Shown here in pieces: positions 1 through 12,304 of a stretch of DNA of 64,000 nucleotides. Location: contig CM031879.1 of assembly GCA_018697195.1 (NCBI GenBank), positions 47,284,134 through 47,348,133 of the forward strand. The letters are read 5' to 3'. The first letter of the stretch is position 1, and each line of letters begins with the position of its first letter. Position numbers and translations under genes: made by a program. Origin of the DNA: Certhia americana. Its lineage: Eukaryota > Chordata > Aves > Passeriformes > Certhiidae. The notes under the pieces were generated by a model, which saw nothing but the letters and a program-made list of their open reading frames with translations, did no database searches and was not told where the DNA came from.

Positions 1-293
1 TGGGTCCTTCCCATGCCTTACAAGAAATCTAGGTGTTGCTGCACTGTCAGCTATTGGGGATCCTTTAGAGTCTGGGACAAGGGAAACATCCTTGATACAA
101 CTAGAGGCTGATAAAGAAGTAGTGCTGGTAGGTTTCCTCCCCCTAAGAACTCCCACCTGGATTCCTAAGGCTGTTTAGATTTTAACCTAAAGGCACCAAC
201 TCCTTCGAGACTCCTGGGAGGCGAGCTTGGCGTTCTGTCAGTACCAGAGATCTTTGCAGTGCTGACATGCAGCAGAGCTGGATCATCACTTAC
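1..293 (-). other. SYN3: SYN3 intron after the fourth coding exon (start only)
   Basis: The intron opens with GTAAGT at 293-288. No synapsin-like codons, acceptor-exon pair or recognisable repeat are present in this piece. In mammals TIMP3 lies on the opposite strand in a SYN3 intron slightly farther downstream; nothing like it is seen here. Confidence 0.8.
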
Positions 294-450
294 CACCCAG
301 GGCTTGCTGCAGAAGTTGTAGATGGAGTAGAGGGAGTTGACTGTGTGGATGCCACCATACTGGAGGCCGATGATGAGGCTGCGGAAGTCTTCCCCCAGCG
401 CCATGCTGTAGGCGTGCTGCCGGATCAGGACAAAATCCGGCTTGAAGGAC
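294..450 (-). CDS. SYN3: Synapsin III, fourth coding exon (residues 156-208)
   Basis: This 157-base exon has acceptor TCTTCCAG|GTCC and donor TGGGTG|GTAAGT. Its first base completes an Arg codon and the next 52 codons begin [20 protein letters not shown]. They continue through [24 protein letters not shown] and end SKPWV in phase 0. This is among the most conserved stretches of synapsins (RQHA, GLQYGG, NSLYS.YNFC.KPWV). It closes the N-terminal lobe of the C domain, just before the ATP-binding half. The next exon, expected to begin with a residue equivalent to Phe in the FSQL motif, is not in positions 1-293, so the gene runs off the window's left end. Confidence 0.97.
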
Positions 451-2854
451 CTGGAAGAGACGAGGAGAGTGGTGCTTTACTTTAAAATGCTCCAGAAGCA
501 CTTCTAACCACTCCTTGTTTCTTTTCCATCCTTCCCCTGTCTTTTCTCTAACACATATTGCTCTTCTCTGGGTCTGTAATGGTGTATTGCTTGTGTTATA
601 ATATAACAAATCCAACAAAACCCCCTAGTCATTAAAAAAAGGAAAAATCCAACGTAGCTGCAAGTGTGAGAGCATAGAAACAGGCCAAGCAGATTTTCTG
701 CAGTTTCCATGTCACTCAGGCATGCACAGGAACAAGCCACAAGCAGAGCCAAGGGTCATAAATTCTCTAGTGGGGGGATTCTCTTTTCTTTCTAAAAGCT
801 TGGCCCTACTTGGCAAGCTCGGTGCAATGTGCGACGCAGATGAGGGAGCAAGTTTGTTTCCTGATGATTGAGCTCTGTATTGAAGCAATGCCCAGTGGGT
901 GGGAAGATCATAAGGGATTTCAAAAAGCTCTGGTACACATCCATACGTTGACACACATTCCCCCTTTAATCAGTTCACTACATACGCAGCACATCCCAGG
1001 CTCTTACGGCCATGAGTCAACAAGTGAAGCACAGGCATGGTAATGTAATTAATCAAACGAGCAGAGCCCCTCATATGCTGCTGTGACTCATGGCATGGAC
1101 TTCCAGAATATTATTTAGCAAGACTGGAGCTTGGACTCCTATGGTTCAACAGCAGCAGCCCTCAGCTAATGCACAGAAAAGTGAGGCCCTTCTAGGTAAG
1201 CCAACAGGCAGTGGATTATCTTAAAGCAGCCAGATTTCATTCCTTTCTGACTCTCTGTCTTCGGAGCCATTCAAAAATATCTGGAAACAGCAGCTGGAAA
1301 GAAATGGTTCCCAAAATGGAGCTCAGCAGTTCATTCTCAAAGGAAGGGGCTTATCCACTGAAAGAAGGGATTATTTTATAAGTTAACAGAGGTTGTATCA
1401 AGGACATTAAAAAATTTCCACGCTGTACTTAAGATTTTCAGAGAAATGAGCTCTGTAACCAGGTCCCATTACCTCACTACCCTCGAACATTTTCCTTGCT
1501 AAAAGACTATAATTTCTATCCTTTTGGATGTATGAGCTGGAAATACTTTGGGTTTATAGCCCATATTTATATTTCCATCATTCTGGCAGGGAAATGTTAG
1601 GTAGTGACTCTGGGCCAGATTGTGGCAACAAACACTGTACACAAACCCCAGCACAGCTTTGTTGCTTTAAAGTTGTTCATTTTGTTTGTTGGCTTTGGAC
1701 TTCTGTTACCGCCCGCCTGAGACATGGTGAGGAGCATGCTCAGCTTTTGTGATGCAAGAGGCCAAGCTTTAGAAATGTTGTGATTCCCTCCCATGGAGTT
1801 TTTTTTAAACCTAGGCATGTTCCCTAATGTACTTGGCACCAAAGGTGGTGCTTTCCTCCAGCAGCGAGATGCATAATGAGCATCATGAGGGTTGTGCTAT
1901 CGGTGTGCAGCTGATTTATGGACCTCCCTGGTGTCAATGGGGATGAGGCAAGGGATGACCCCCACTGAGAAACAGCAAGTGAATGCAAGTCTTGGAAAGT
2001 CTGAGCTGCTCCATTCTGCTGGACTTGCTGTGTAGAAAGTACCCTGGAGGCAGGCACGGGTCCTCAAGAAGGATTAACTAGCTACTTAGGACCAGGGCTC
2101 GGTATCTGTGCCAAGTTACTGAACAGTTATGGTGCCTGGAAAGGCAGGAGATCTGGGTGTGTCTCCCCTCACCCAGCTTTCCAAGAGGGGAAGGACACAG
2201 AGTGGCTGGGAAACTGCCTTCATTGGCTTTACTTTTGCCAGCCAAAAGCACAGGAAAAATCTCTTGTCTTTTCAGATCCTGGCAAAGAAAGAGTTTCTCT
2301 GCTTAGACGATGGATGCAAGAATACAGAATTAATGTAGAAAAGCCTATTATCAAACTCGGTGTCCTGTAGGAAGGTAGGGCACTCTCTCATGCAGCAGAT
2401 GAGGAGTGAATCTGTAAAGTGAACGTGGACACTGAATCCCTGTTTTGAGCCGTGGAACAATGTGAATGTTCCCATGGATACTGAGAACAAGGCAGTGGAG
2501 TGCCAGGCCTGGGACTAGCTGAGAATAAACATCAGCTGAAGAGCATCAGAGCCTGAACGGAGAAGTGGAGACCAGCAGCAAAATGAATAACAATCAATAA
2601 CATTTCTGTGCAGAAAGCAGGTTCCCAGACTGCTTTGTGGTAGAGAAGATGATGACAGCAAATCCTGCTGGGATTTGCTGGGAGGTTTTCATGCTGTAAA
2701 AAGATCTCCTATTTCTTATTTCTGCATATAGCCATAACTGTAGCTTGCTTCCTCATCCTTCAGCTTTTGAAGCACAAAGAGATTCAAGGGCATGAAGAAA
2801 GAACACAAAAGAATACACTATTTTTATCAGAAACAGCCTGATCAACACATTAGG

Positions 2855-3243
2855 TTGTCCAGCACTGGTGAGGCCACACCTCAAATCCTGTGTTCAGTGT
2901 AGGGTCCCTCACTGAAAGAAAGACATTGATGTGCTGGAACGTGTTGTAGTGAGGTGGGGATCGGCCTCTTCTCCCAGGTAACAAGGTGCAGGACAAGAGG
3001 GAATGGCCTCAGGTTGTGCCATGAGATGTTTAGAGGATATCAGAGAAAAATTTCTTCATGGAAAGGGTTATCAAGCATTGAAACAGTCTGCCCAGGGAAG
3101 TGGTTGAGTTACCATCCCTTGAACTGTCCAAAGGGTGTGTGGATATGGCTCTTAGAGGTGTGATTTAGTGGTGAAAATGTCAGTGCTCATTAATGGTTGG
3201 ACCAATTCTCTTAGAGGTCTTTCCCAATCAATTCTGTGATTGT
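2855..3243 (+). mobile_element. CR1 LINE 3' fragment with internal deletion
   Basis: The sequence matches remembered CR1 landmarks in order on the plus strand: 'actggtgaggccacacctc', 'gaaagacattgatgtgctgga', then 'gtgaggtggggatcggcctcttctccca', 'acaagagggaatggcctcag', 'tgcccagggaagtggttgag' and an end near 'caattctgtgattgtc'. About 150 bases normally found between 'ctggaacgtgt' and 'gaggtgggg' are missing, so the copy is internally deleted around 2945. It is 3'-anchored, diverged and non-coding. The family is clear; the subfamily cannot be given. Confidence 0.88.
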
Positions 3244-4542
3244 CAAAATACTTCTTAATGGCCCCTTCCACTGTGCATAACCATTTGCAGACAAAGGGCG
3301 CTTTATACTTCAGCACCATGATGGGTAAGAGAGTTTTCCCTGGTGTTGTTGGGGAAGGATGGGCTCTCCTGCTCTCCTTTAAGAAGACTGACAGTCTTAC
3401 AAGACACTCTTCCCTTCATGTCAATAGAAAAAGATCTTCCCAGGACACTGAAGATGACATCCTCACTTCAGGTTCTGCTGTTATTCAAGGAGACTTCAGT
3501 CAGCTTTCAGAAATTTCCCAGTGATCAAGACATTCTGACTAAGTTCCCTTCCAAAGCATTTTCTATCTGGCATGACACAGTTGCATAATTTGGCAATATG
3601 ATGCAACAAGTTTTGCATTACTGGCAATTAATGAAGCCTTCAGGGAAGCATCCATGGCACAAGTCCAAGCCATAAGAGGCTGCAAATGCCCAAGAAATGC
3701 AAAAATCCCTCCAAATATGCAGTGTCTCAGGTGTCTGATACCTAATAGAAAGTGGCATTTACAAATAGGAACAAATTCTTTTTGTGCTTTGCTTGGGTGT
3801 TAATAGTATTACTATTACATTACTGAAAATTAATATGAAATCAATGACATTTTCACCTATCCCAGTGTTAGATTTAACATGCTGTTTGATGCTTAAGTGG
3901 AAAATTTGCTAAGATAAAAATGTCATTTCAGTCAAAACCTCATGTCATATTTTCCACAGAAAGAGATAGACCCTGCTGAAATTATTCAGAGACAGAACAA
4001 ATGTGCTTACTTATATAAATAAGATAACACAGAGCTGGTTTTAGAGAAAAAAGAAAGCAACATAGAATAAAGAATAACCTCTCTTTACTAGGCTGGAGAG
4101 GAGAAGCAGGGTTTTTTTTTTTTGAATATTGTAATAGAGAATGGCTGAGTAAAAAACATGGGAGGTGTGGGAGATCAGTGCAGCAAAAGCAGCAAGAGCC
4201 AGGAATCACAGTTGCAGTAGGACCAATGCCACTGTAGGCAGATGAGGACACCCTGGAAGATGCTCTGATTTGCTTCTCAGCTACAGATCAATGCTCAGCT
4301 AACCATTAAATCATGTCACACACTCTCTGCAGTGTACTCTGGCAGTCTCAAAAGTCTGCCATATATTTTTTTTCTAAACCGATTGACACTGATAAAGAAA
4401 AGCACGTGGACTCAGACAAAGCCTGAAAGTAGTAACAACCAACATCAACCTGCCAACACCAACAAGCCTTCAAAATGCTTGTGATCCTAAGCTTTTACAG
4501 AAGGTGATCCAAATACTTTCCAACATCACAGAAAAAAGCCGT

Positions 4543-4625
4543 AGAGTAATTTAGGTTGGAGAGGATCTTTGGATACCATCTAGCCCAACACCATGCTCAT
4601 GGCAGGGCTAACTTTGAAGTGATAC
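4543..4625 (-). mobile_element. CR1 LINE 3' end fragment
   Basis: The plus strand reads 'aatttaggttggagaggatctt', 'accatctagcccaacaccatg' and 'ggcagggctaac', the reverse complement of a CR1 3' end. It is only about 80 bases long. The 5' limit is uncertain, because decayed similarity may run to about 4660. Confidence 0.7.
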
Positions 4626-5163
4626 TAGGATGATTGCCATTCCCTGGAAGAAGCCTTAGCAAAAACCCATGTGGAAAGGAGAAAAATTATGGCAGGATTG
4701 ATTTAAAAAAATAGTTGATCAAGACTGAAACAATGTACAAAAGTTTTAAATCATTCTTGTCTTTAGTCCTGGATTATCTAATTATTGAGGGCTCTGGATC
4801 CTGGCGGCTCATTTCTTATTGGAAAGAACTACTGTAAATGTAAAAAGGGTCACGGAGTAGTTTAGTATCTGAAATGCTCCCCACCCTGGTCTGCTCAGAG
4901 TGACTTTTGCTTTCTGGCAGCTGCCTGCATGCCAAATGTTTTCCCAATAACTGTCAGCATCCTGCCTGCACGTCGGCTGGGCGCCAGCTGCTGGGGAGGT
5001 GAAGGGGGACATTATTCATCTGGGACATCAGCAAACCCTGGAGGGAGAAGCAGGCCTCCAAGCAGCTGTTTAGCAGCAGGAGCTGAGGTGGAAGTAACTG
5101 AGAATAAATACATAAATAATCACACCCCACTGTCTCTTCTTTTTTGTACTTTCTGCCCCAATT

Positions 5164-5240
5164 AAAAAAAAAAAAAAAAACCCAACAAAAAACAAACAAA
5201 CAAACAAAAAAACCCAAACAAACAAAAAAAAATAAAAAAG
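5164..5240 (+). repeat. A-rich (AAAC)n stretch
   Basis: A run of 17 A is followed by irregular AAAC units and further A runs up to about 5240. It is simple low-complexity DNA; its T-rich complement produces a hydrophobic Phe-rich open frame on the minus strand that is not a gene. Confidence 0.9.
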
Positions 5241-8200
5241 AGGACAGGGACAGGCAGGTGAAGAGGGGGGAGATATTAGAGAAAAACAATGTTAGCTCAT
5301 CCCCCATATGGGAATAATTTCTCAGTTGATAAATATTTACTAGAGGTGTTAAATATCTTCATATGTAACTGCAGCTTGCCAGGGTGCATACACTGTTAGA
5401 CACCTCGCCCCAGCTCATTGTCTCTGCAGGGTATTTCAGTGAGGAAGGTGGTCATTTGGCACATTGGTCCCTTGCCTAAACTGAATTTTCAAAATCTTAC
5501 AGGCTGTTACACACACTTCTCCATTACATTTATGGGTTGCCATGCCATTGATAGAAAAAATATTGCCCAAATGTTTCTCAGTGTTAAACACATAGCACAA
5601 ATTGTATTCTGCCATGTGGCACTTTCTGTGAAACCTGGGAGAACCATGCGCTCAACAGATTTTTCCATCTGGCTGCTAGAAACCTAAACTTTCCCCATCA
5701 GTTCCTGCCATTTTTTCTCCTATTTGCAACTTCAAAGAAAATTGCAGAAATTTGGTTTGGAAGCAGCAAAACAACCAACCAACCCACCAACACTACACTG
5801 CCCCATCTCCAACCCCCAAAATAACAACAGTAACTAGAAAAAGACATCCCAAAAAAGACCCTAATTAGGTCAAGAGTTAAATTAAAAAAGACAGGGATTG
5901 GACAATGGCTGGAGTTCATCTTTGGCACAAGCTTCATGGAACATGAGAAGCTGGAAAATGACCTACTGCCTATCAATACTTCCTCCATCAGTTCCCAGGC
6001 ACAGTAGCTACTCCCATGACCTTCCTGGACATTTTTCCTGTAGAAGAACTAAAAGAAACTATCAACTATTGTGAACAAATGGTCCTGGAGAGACAAGAAA
6101 ATGTCCTTCTAGCAATGTGCAGCTACTGTGTGGTGAGCAAGCACGGCCTCTGTCTGACAGAAAATCTCCATGCACTTTTCAGGCAGCTGCTTCTCAAATG
6201 GACCTTTGGGGTGAGTGAACCTATTGGGGTGGGAAAAATGCAGTGGGCAGAGGACAGCGTCCTCACTGGGCTTTAAAGTCTTGCATCCTGGAGCAGACAG
6301 ATCTTTTTTAGTCAGACTACACATCTCCTGGAATCTGCAAGCTCTGAATATCAGGGAAACACCTGTGGGCTGGCCAGTTTCTTCTCTACTTCTCCCATGT
6401 AAGAGAATTTGCCTCCTCATGCTGTGACTATAGTGTAGCTTGCAATGTAAAAAGATGCTGAAGGAAAAAACCACTTTCAGGGATTTTGGGGATGGCGATT
6501 CAACAGGCTGCTGTCCTGTTGTCACAACACAGAGCATCGTAGAAGCACTGAATCAGCTGGAAGCAACAGGAATGTGTTAATGCACGAATGAATGTGTTTG
6601 TGTGGAGAATTCACTGACCCCACCATGGCTGTGTTTAGCAAGGGCACATCATCCAGGATGTGCAGTGGGAGACACACACCTTACACGACAGGTCACATTC
6701 AGGCAAGGCCTGTAGGGCTAAACATCATTCCATGGCAGAGATCCTTCCCCACAGCCAGGCTTTGTGTTTGGTGCTGCTCCTCTTTCCTTTTCTGTTGTTT
6801 TGGACACCCCTCTACACTTAACAGAGCCATCCCCACTTCAGACCCTGGGCATCTCCTGGTCCACCAGCTGCTGTCTGTGCATGGAACCTGCATACCACAC
6901 TGTGCATGGTATGGACACCACTCAGATAGGTCCTATGCCAACATGAAAATGTGCTTTCTCTCCTGGACGATCAGCCCCAGTGGCAAAAGAGGAAGCTCTA
7001 CAGGGAGACAGGAGATGAGAGCAGTCTGGTACATGATTAATTTATATCCTTAAAGGTCTGCAATGCTCCCAAAGACATTAGTATTCCCCAGGTAAAAGAG
7101 CTGTCCAAATTTTCAACATATCCCTGCTTTATATCTACTGGAATTAATAGCTGAAGTCTTGGGAAGCCTAACAGTCAAGCATTTAATCGAATACAGAACC
7201 TGAGATCAGTATGGGAGTCTAAATGTTGCTGTCAGAAACAGACACAGCCCAAATTTTCATTTCTACTTAGACATTTTTATAATATCCAGAAAGCATAAAT
7301 ACATCTCAGAGTGGGTGCAGTGCTTACACTGACAGCCTCTTTACACTGCCAAAATATTGATATGAAGGGCCCTTCAGAGCCCCATGTGAAAAAAAAATCA
7401 TCCCATTCCTCACATCTAACCCCAGTAAAAGTGACATAGTCCAAGAGCTTCCTAGAATAAATTAGATTTCAGATGGTTCACTCTGCCTCTTTCTGCTTGT
7501 GTGTGTAGACCTGTCCAAAAGGAGGTTGTGTTTATACTGACAGGAGGATGAAGAATCCATCAAAGTGTTTTAAAAGTAGGAGTAAACCCACACTTATTTT
7601 TACACACTTTTTAGTACTCCAGATATTGCACCCAGAAATTATTCCATTTCTCTGTTGTGAGAGTTGCTATGTGTAAGCTGGTGTGGGATCCTTTGGGATG
7701 AATAAACACTACCTGCTGCTTCCCATATTTAACTTTTTAATAGGGAAGGTCTGCTGCCAATTTTTTTCCAAATAAGTGCTGGGGTAACAAGGACCAATGT
7801 GTAGGAGATTCCCCATCCCATCAGTCCTGGCTGAGCCCAACTGGTGCCCAGCTCATCCCAGCAGCGTCCTCAGTCAGGACAAGGGTTACAGGGCACTGAC
7901 ACAGAAAAGTGCGTGCTAGAGACTGCACAAGATACATCATGGCCAGCTCTCTGTCTGAAGGAAGTGTGCTGAGCAGGCTGACGGAGCCTTCACAAAACAT
8001 GGTGCAACTGGCACAGAAAACACAGATGCAGTTTTTTAGATTTGTTAAATGATAGCCTCTGTCTCCAGTAGCACATTTTGCTGACACTATTTTAAATCCT
8101 CCACCCTCCCACAGATGTGCAGAATACAGTAGCTAAAAAAGAGAAGCTGGAGACCCAGAACACATTGTTACTGTAAAACTAAATTCTTGGAGTCACATTT

Positions 8201-10782
8201 GTTTTAAAACTCAGGCAAGCAAAGTAATGCCTGGCTTCAGTTAGATTGTTTGGTAATCTACTTGTAGCTACTTATTTCAAGATACACAATCTAGGAGTCA
8301 TGCATATGTCTATGTCTTTGCTTTCTGTAATTGCCAATAATATTTCTAAAGCATTTTTTTTTTTAATTTTCTGAGGCTAGTAGTAAGTGGAAGACTTTAA
8401 GGACTGTTATATCTTCTTTTTAGGGGATTCATCTTCCAGGTAAAAGAACCACAATTTTTTCTTGGTGCAGTTCAAATCTGTTGACATGGGGTGTGAAAAA
8501 ATATCTTAACTCCAAGGTGACAGAAAATACCAAGTGATGAGCAGAAAAATACTTTAGTTTAAACTTAGCTTTACATGTGCTATATGGTATTTCTAATTTA
8601 AAGAAAGACTAGGAGACCTGCTCCAAAATGATGGAACTTAATAGGCTAATAAATTGTTAGACAGCTTATCACTAAACATAATGTCAAACTGGAGAGGACA
8701 GCCCAGTGGTTGCTTAATATGAATATGAATATTAGTATCAGTCGCTGCTCATAAGAAATTTATTATTTCAGTGATTTAAATCTACTGGTCTGTAGTATAT
8801 TCACTGTCTTTCACTGAGCTGCTACATTCTATTGCCCTCCCTTTGAAGAGGAATGTGAAGCAGGCGGGGTTCCTGCAGGGGGGAATCCCAAATGTGCTTG
8901 TTAGCATGATGGTGCTGTATTTACCTTCTTATAAATTGTCAGTGGGATTTCCATGACTCTGAGTATTCAAAAAATACGATGAGTATTGTATTTCAGCATC
9001 TAGAAGCATTCTGACTTTTGACTGAATGTTTTGCTCAATAATTAACAGAGGCCTAATCAGTGATGGAAAAAAGATGACAGCAGTAGAAGGGTGCACACAT
9101 GTGAGTTGAAGGTGTCTCCCTGTGCCTGGGCACTCTATGGCTGTGGATGGGATGGTGGGACTTGAAGGGAGTGGGAAGCAGCTGAACTCATGTGGATGTG
9201 TTTAGGTGCCTCTACACAGCTCAGTTCCACAATTCGCTTTCTAAAGAAAAGTTTTCATTTCTATACCTTCTAGAGTATTACTAGGAGTGGCTGTGGAAGC
9301 TGGCTGACCTGACCTCTTAAACTTGATGATCTGGGCACAACAGGGGCACATCAGCACAGGCTGTAAACAAATTTTAGCTAGTTGCAAGGATTATGGCATG
9401 TAGCATATGCTATATAAATTGGATATCCAGACAAGTCCGTATTTACCAAATCCACTTCCCACAATGCAAATGCGTCCTTAAACGTGCAGGAATGGAAACA
9501 AAAAAAACCTGAGCTAATGCCATTCACCCCCCCACATATTTCATATATAAATATCCATGCAAAAATGGTAGCTGGAATACCTGTGTGTTCACTGTGAGCA
9601 GAGACATGAACACCATGCCCCAGACAGTTTTGTGAAATAAATTTTGTCTTCAGTTTCAGTTTAATAGCTCAAAATCTTTCTGCCAGATGTATGAATGGCT
9701 TTAGGAGGAAAGACACAGGAAGGAAAATGAAGATGTGATCAACCTAGGAAATGGTTCTTGGGAAACCTTCCAGCATCATGAGCAAGCGAACACAGGAGTG
9801 CATTAGCACTGCACACTGTCTGATGAGTGCTCCAGCGGCTGGTTCATGGGACATAATGCTTTGTTTCACTCAGAAACAGACATTTGTGGGACAGGAGAGA
9901 GCAAATGCATGTAACAGACACAACTTTAAAAGGTTTTTAGCAGAGGCTCGTGAAATTTTACCAAAGAACAAATGGAGACTTGTGGATATACTAAGAGAGA
10001 TGTCAAGACCTGAAATGAATTGATGGACCACAGTCATAGCTAATTGACAGTGACATGTTTTTCTTTGCACTGTTTGGACTGAAAATGAGATTTTGAGAAA
10101 TTAAACTGAGGTCAGCATGCTCAAAATCACAGTTTTTCAGCTGTTCTAATAATCCCTTTCAAAAATATCACTGCATGCTACATTATGTGTCTCTACCTCT
10201 AATTTTGTACTAGCTGCAAACAAAAAAAAAGCATTGATTAAATGTGTCAACAGCATTAAACTCAAAGAAGCTGAATACACCATGAAGTGCAAAGGAACTG
10301 AACAAAAAGAAGCAGGCTGGCTAGAAAAATTAATTTGGAACAGCAATGAGATTTCATCACAAACAGAGAAATCTATTGTATCCAAGATGAAATGTAGAGT
10401 CATAATGACGGGAACCCATAAAGATGAAGGCTTGGGAATAATGGGGTGGAAGGTAATATTGGTGAAAATAAACAGAGGCATCACACACATGTGAGAACAT
10501 ACACTATTCTTCACACAGAACTTGTAAAGGTGCATCTAACATTAGCTCCAAATTATCTGGTGCTTGGAAGGAGGGGAGCAATGTTTTTGGGAAGTTAATT
10601 GGATGTGTGATTGGAGAAGCATTGTTTGGAAAAAGAGTCTACTTGCAATGACTGCAATTATGAAGTAATGCTAGTAGGACAGAAATCCCCATCTAACAGA
10701 GATAGATATTACCTCTGAGATGGCCCACAGGGCAAGGAACCTCTCTCAAAGAAAAAGGAGCAAATCAGGCTACAAGCATAAG

Positions 10783-11475
10783 GATCATAGAATCGCAGAA
10801 TAATTTGCATTGGAAGGGACCTTAAAGGTCAATTAGTTCCAGCCCCTTTGTCATGAGCAGGACACCTTCCACTAGACCAGGTTGCTCAAACACCAGCTAG
10901 CACCAAACACTGCCAGGCACAGGCATCCACACCTTCTCTGGGCAGCCTGTGCCCGTGCTTCACCATCCTTTCAGTAAAGGGTATTTTCCTTGTATATAGC
11001 CTAAATCTATTCCCATTCAATTTAAAGCCACTCCTCCTTGTCCTATCACTACAAGCCCTTGCAAAGCTCTACTGTGATCCCCTTTAGGTACTTGAAGGTC
11101 CTATAAGGTCTCCCTGGAGCCTTCTCATCTCTAGGCTGAACAACCCCAACTCTCCGCCTGTCTTCACAGGAGAGGTGTTTCAACCTCCTGATGGTTATCA
11201 TGGCCCTCCTTTGGACTCACTCTTACAGGTCCATGTCCTTCTTACATTGGGTGCCCCAGAGCTGGATGCAGTGCTCCAGGTGGGTGTCACCAGAAGAGAG
11301 CAAATGGGCAGAATCCCCTCCCTTGCCCTGCTGGCCACGCTTCTTTGGGGGTAGCCCAGGATGTGATTGGCTTTTAGTGCTGCCAGAGCATACTTTTGGC
11401 TTATGTCAAGCTTCTTGTTCTGCAACAGCCCTAAGTCCTTCTTCTCAGGGCTGCTCTTGATCTGGTCATTTCGGC
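10783..11475 (-). mobile_element. CR1 LINE fragment with ORF2 C-terminal remnant
   Basis: The plus strand starts 'atcatagaatcgcagaa', the reverse complement of the CR1 terminal repeat. It continues through 'ttggaagggacctt', 'ctgggcagcctgtgcccgtgcttcacc', 'ccactcctccttgtcctatcac' and 'ccttctcatctctaggctgaac'. Read on the minus strand from about 11425, a broken frame gives ANHILGYPQRSVASRAREGI, which resembles the C-terminal end of CR1 reverse transcriptase (ILG..RS.ASR.RE.ILP), then shifts frame near 11330. At about 690 bases it is the longest mobile element in the window. It is not functional. Confidence 0.9.
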
Positions 11476-11894
11476 TTGGCAGCTATTGCAAGGGTAGTCC
11501 ACTGGGATCAGGGCCTAAAACAGGTAGGCCAATGAATTATATCCACTGTTCAAAATAGGGCTAGTTGACAGAGAAGGAGAGAAAAATCAAGGGAGAAGAA
11601 GATCTGTTGTCCCTTTTATTGGGAGTCTGGAGGCTAGAAAGAACCTGAGAAGGAGGCATTTCCTGTAGCATGAAGGGTCCATACTGGAAACAACGACTGT
11701 GTGGCATAATGTGCACCTGAGACCTGATACAAACCCACCAGAGTCAGGCCAGTCTTTTCACCACTTCCGAGAATCCTTGAAGCTACCGGGGCTGTGCTGC
11801 CCTGATTCAGATATTTGTCATCCCCTGAGGCCATCCTGCTTGTCCCCACACTGATCCAAAAGCCTGGTTTTCAAGACCAGCTGGTGTCCCTCAC

Positions 11895-11986
11895 CTGACC
11901 ACCTTGGTGCCGTTCCTCATGACCTGCATGTCCACCATGCAGCCACCCATGACGTAAGCAGCCAGGTTCAACTCGGAGAACTCGGC
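11895..11986 (-). CDS. SYN3: Synapsin III, third coding exon (residues 126-156)
   Basis: This 92-base exon has acceptor CTCCAG|GCC and donor GTCAG|GTGAGG. It encodes 30 codons starting [20 protein letters not shown] and continuing to NGTKVV, plus two bases (AG) of the next codon. The AEF(S/T)ELNL...GG...VDM pattern is diagnostic of the synapsin C domain. The splice joins in phase 2 to the exon at 450, giving V-V-R-S-F. No stop or frameshift is present. The Met after AAYV and the Met after MQV appear to be species substitutions rather than damage. Confidence 0.95.
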
Positions 11987-12086
11987 CTGGAGTGGAGCAA
12001 AAGGACAAAATGTTACTCAAGGGTGGCAGGGACACAAACACACAGACACTGACACAGAATTTTCTTTGTCTGGAATGTGCCTTTCC

Positions 12087-12109
12087 TTTTTTTTTTTTTT
12101 TTTTTTTTT
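12087..12109 (+). repeat. Poly(T), 23 bases
   Basis: An uninterrupted T run, about 100 bases upstream of the acceptor of the third coding exon in genomic plus coordinates. It is poly(A) in the SYN3 sense direction, so it does not serve as a polypyrimidine tract. Confidence 0.95.
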
Positions 12110-12279
12110 CTTCTCTAAGACAACTGGCGATCCAATTATAGCTGGTTTGCCCTGAGAGACTGCAGAATTATTTATGGCCCTCACACTTGGGGTGTAAAAG
12201 TACACAGGATTAGGCTTATTGCAGTAGTAAGTACTGAAGCAATTAAAAATGAACAGGAAAAATGAAAAATACACATAGG

Positions 12280-12304
12280 AAATAATAATAACAATAATAA
12301 TAAA
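12280..12304 (+). repeat. (AAT)n microsatellite, imperfect
   Basis: AAT units are interrupted once by AAC. Confidence 0.85.

Larger units (their letters stand above)
451..11894 (-). other. SYN3: SYN3 intron between third and fourth coding exons (11.4 kb)
   Basis: The intron runs from donor GTGAGG at 11894 to acceptor CAG at 451. It holds a plus-strand CR1 copy (2855-3243), a short minus-strand CR1 tail (4543-4625), an A-rich AAAC stretch (5164-5240) and a longer minus-strand CR1 copy (10783-11475). The remainder (451-2850, 3250-4540, 4630-5160 and 5240-10780) shows no gene, RNA or repeat I can name. The open frames here are short, lack family motifs and look like chance. Confidence 0.85.

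Noticed and set aside
3309..3317. REST/RE1 left half-site TTCAGCACC
   Set aside because: The right half (GGACAG-type) is absent at the required spacing, so it is not a functional-looking RE1.
6592..7053. 153-codon plus-strand open frame
   Set aside because: It is the longest frame in the window outside the simple repeats, but no domain or motif is recognisable, it carries no splice context, and frames of this length are expected by chance in 64 kb.
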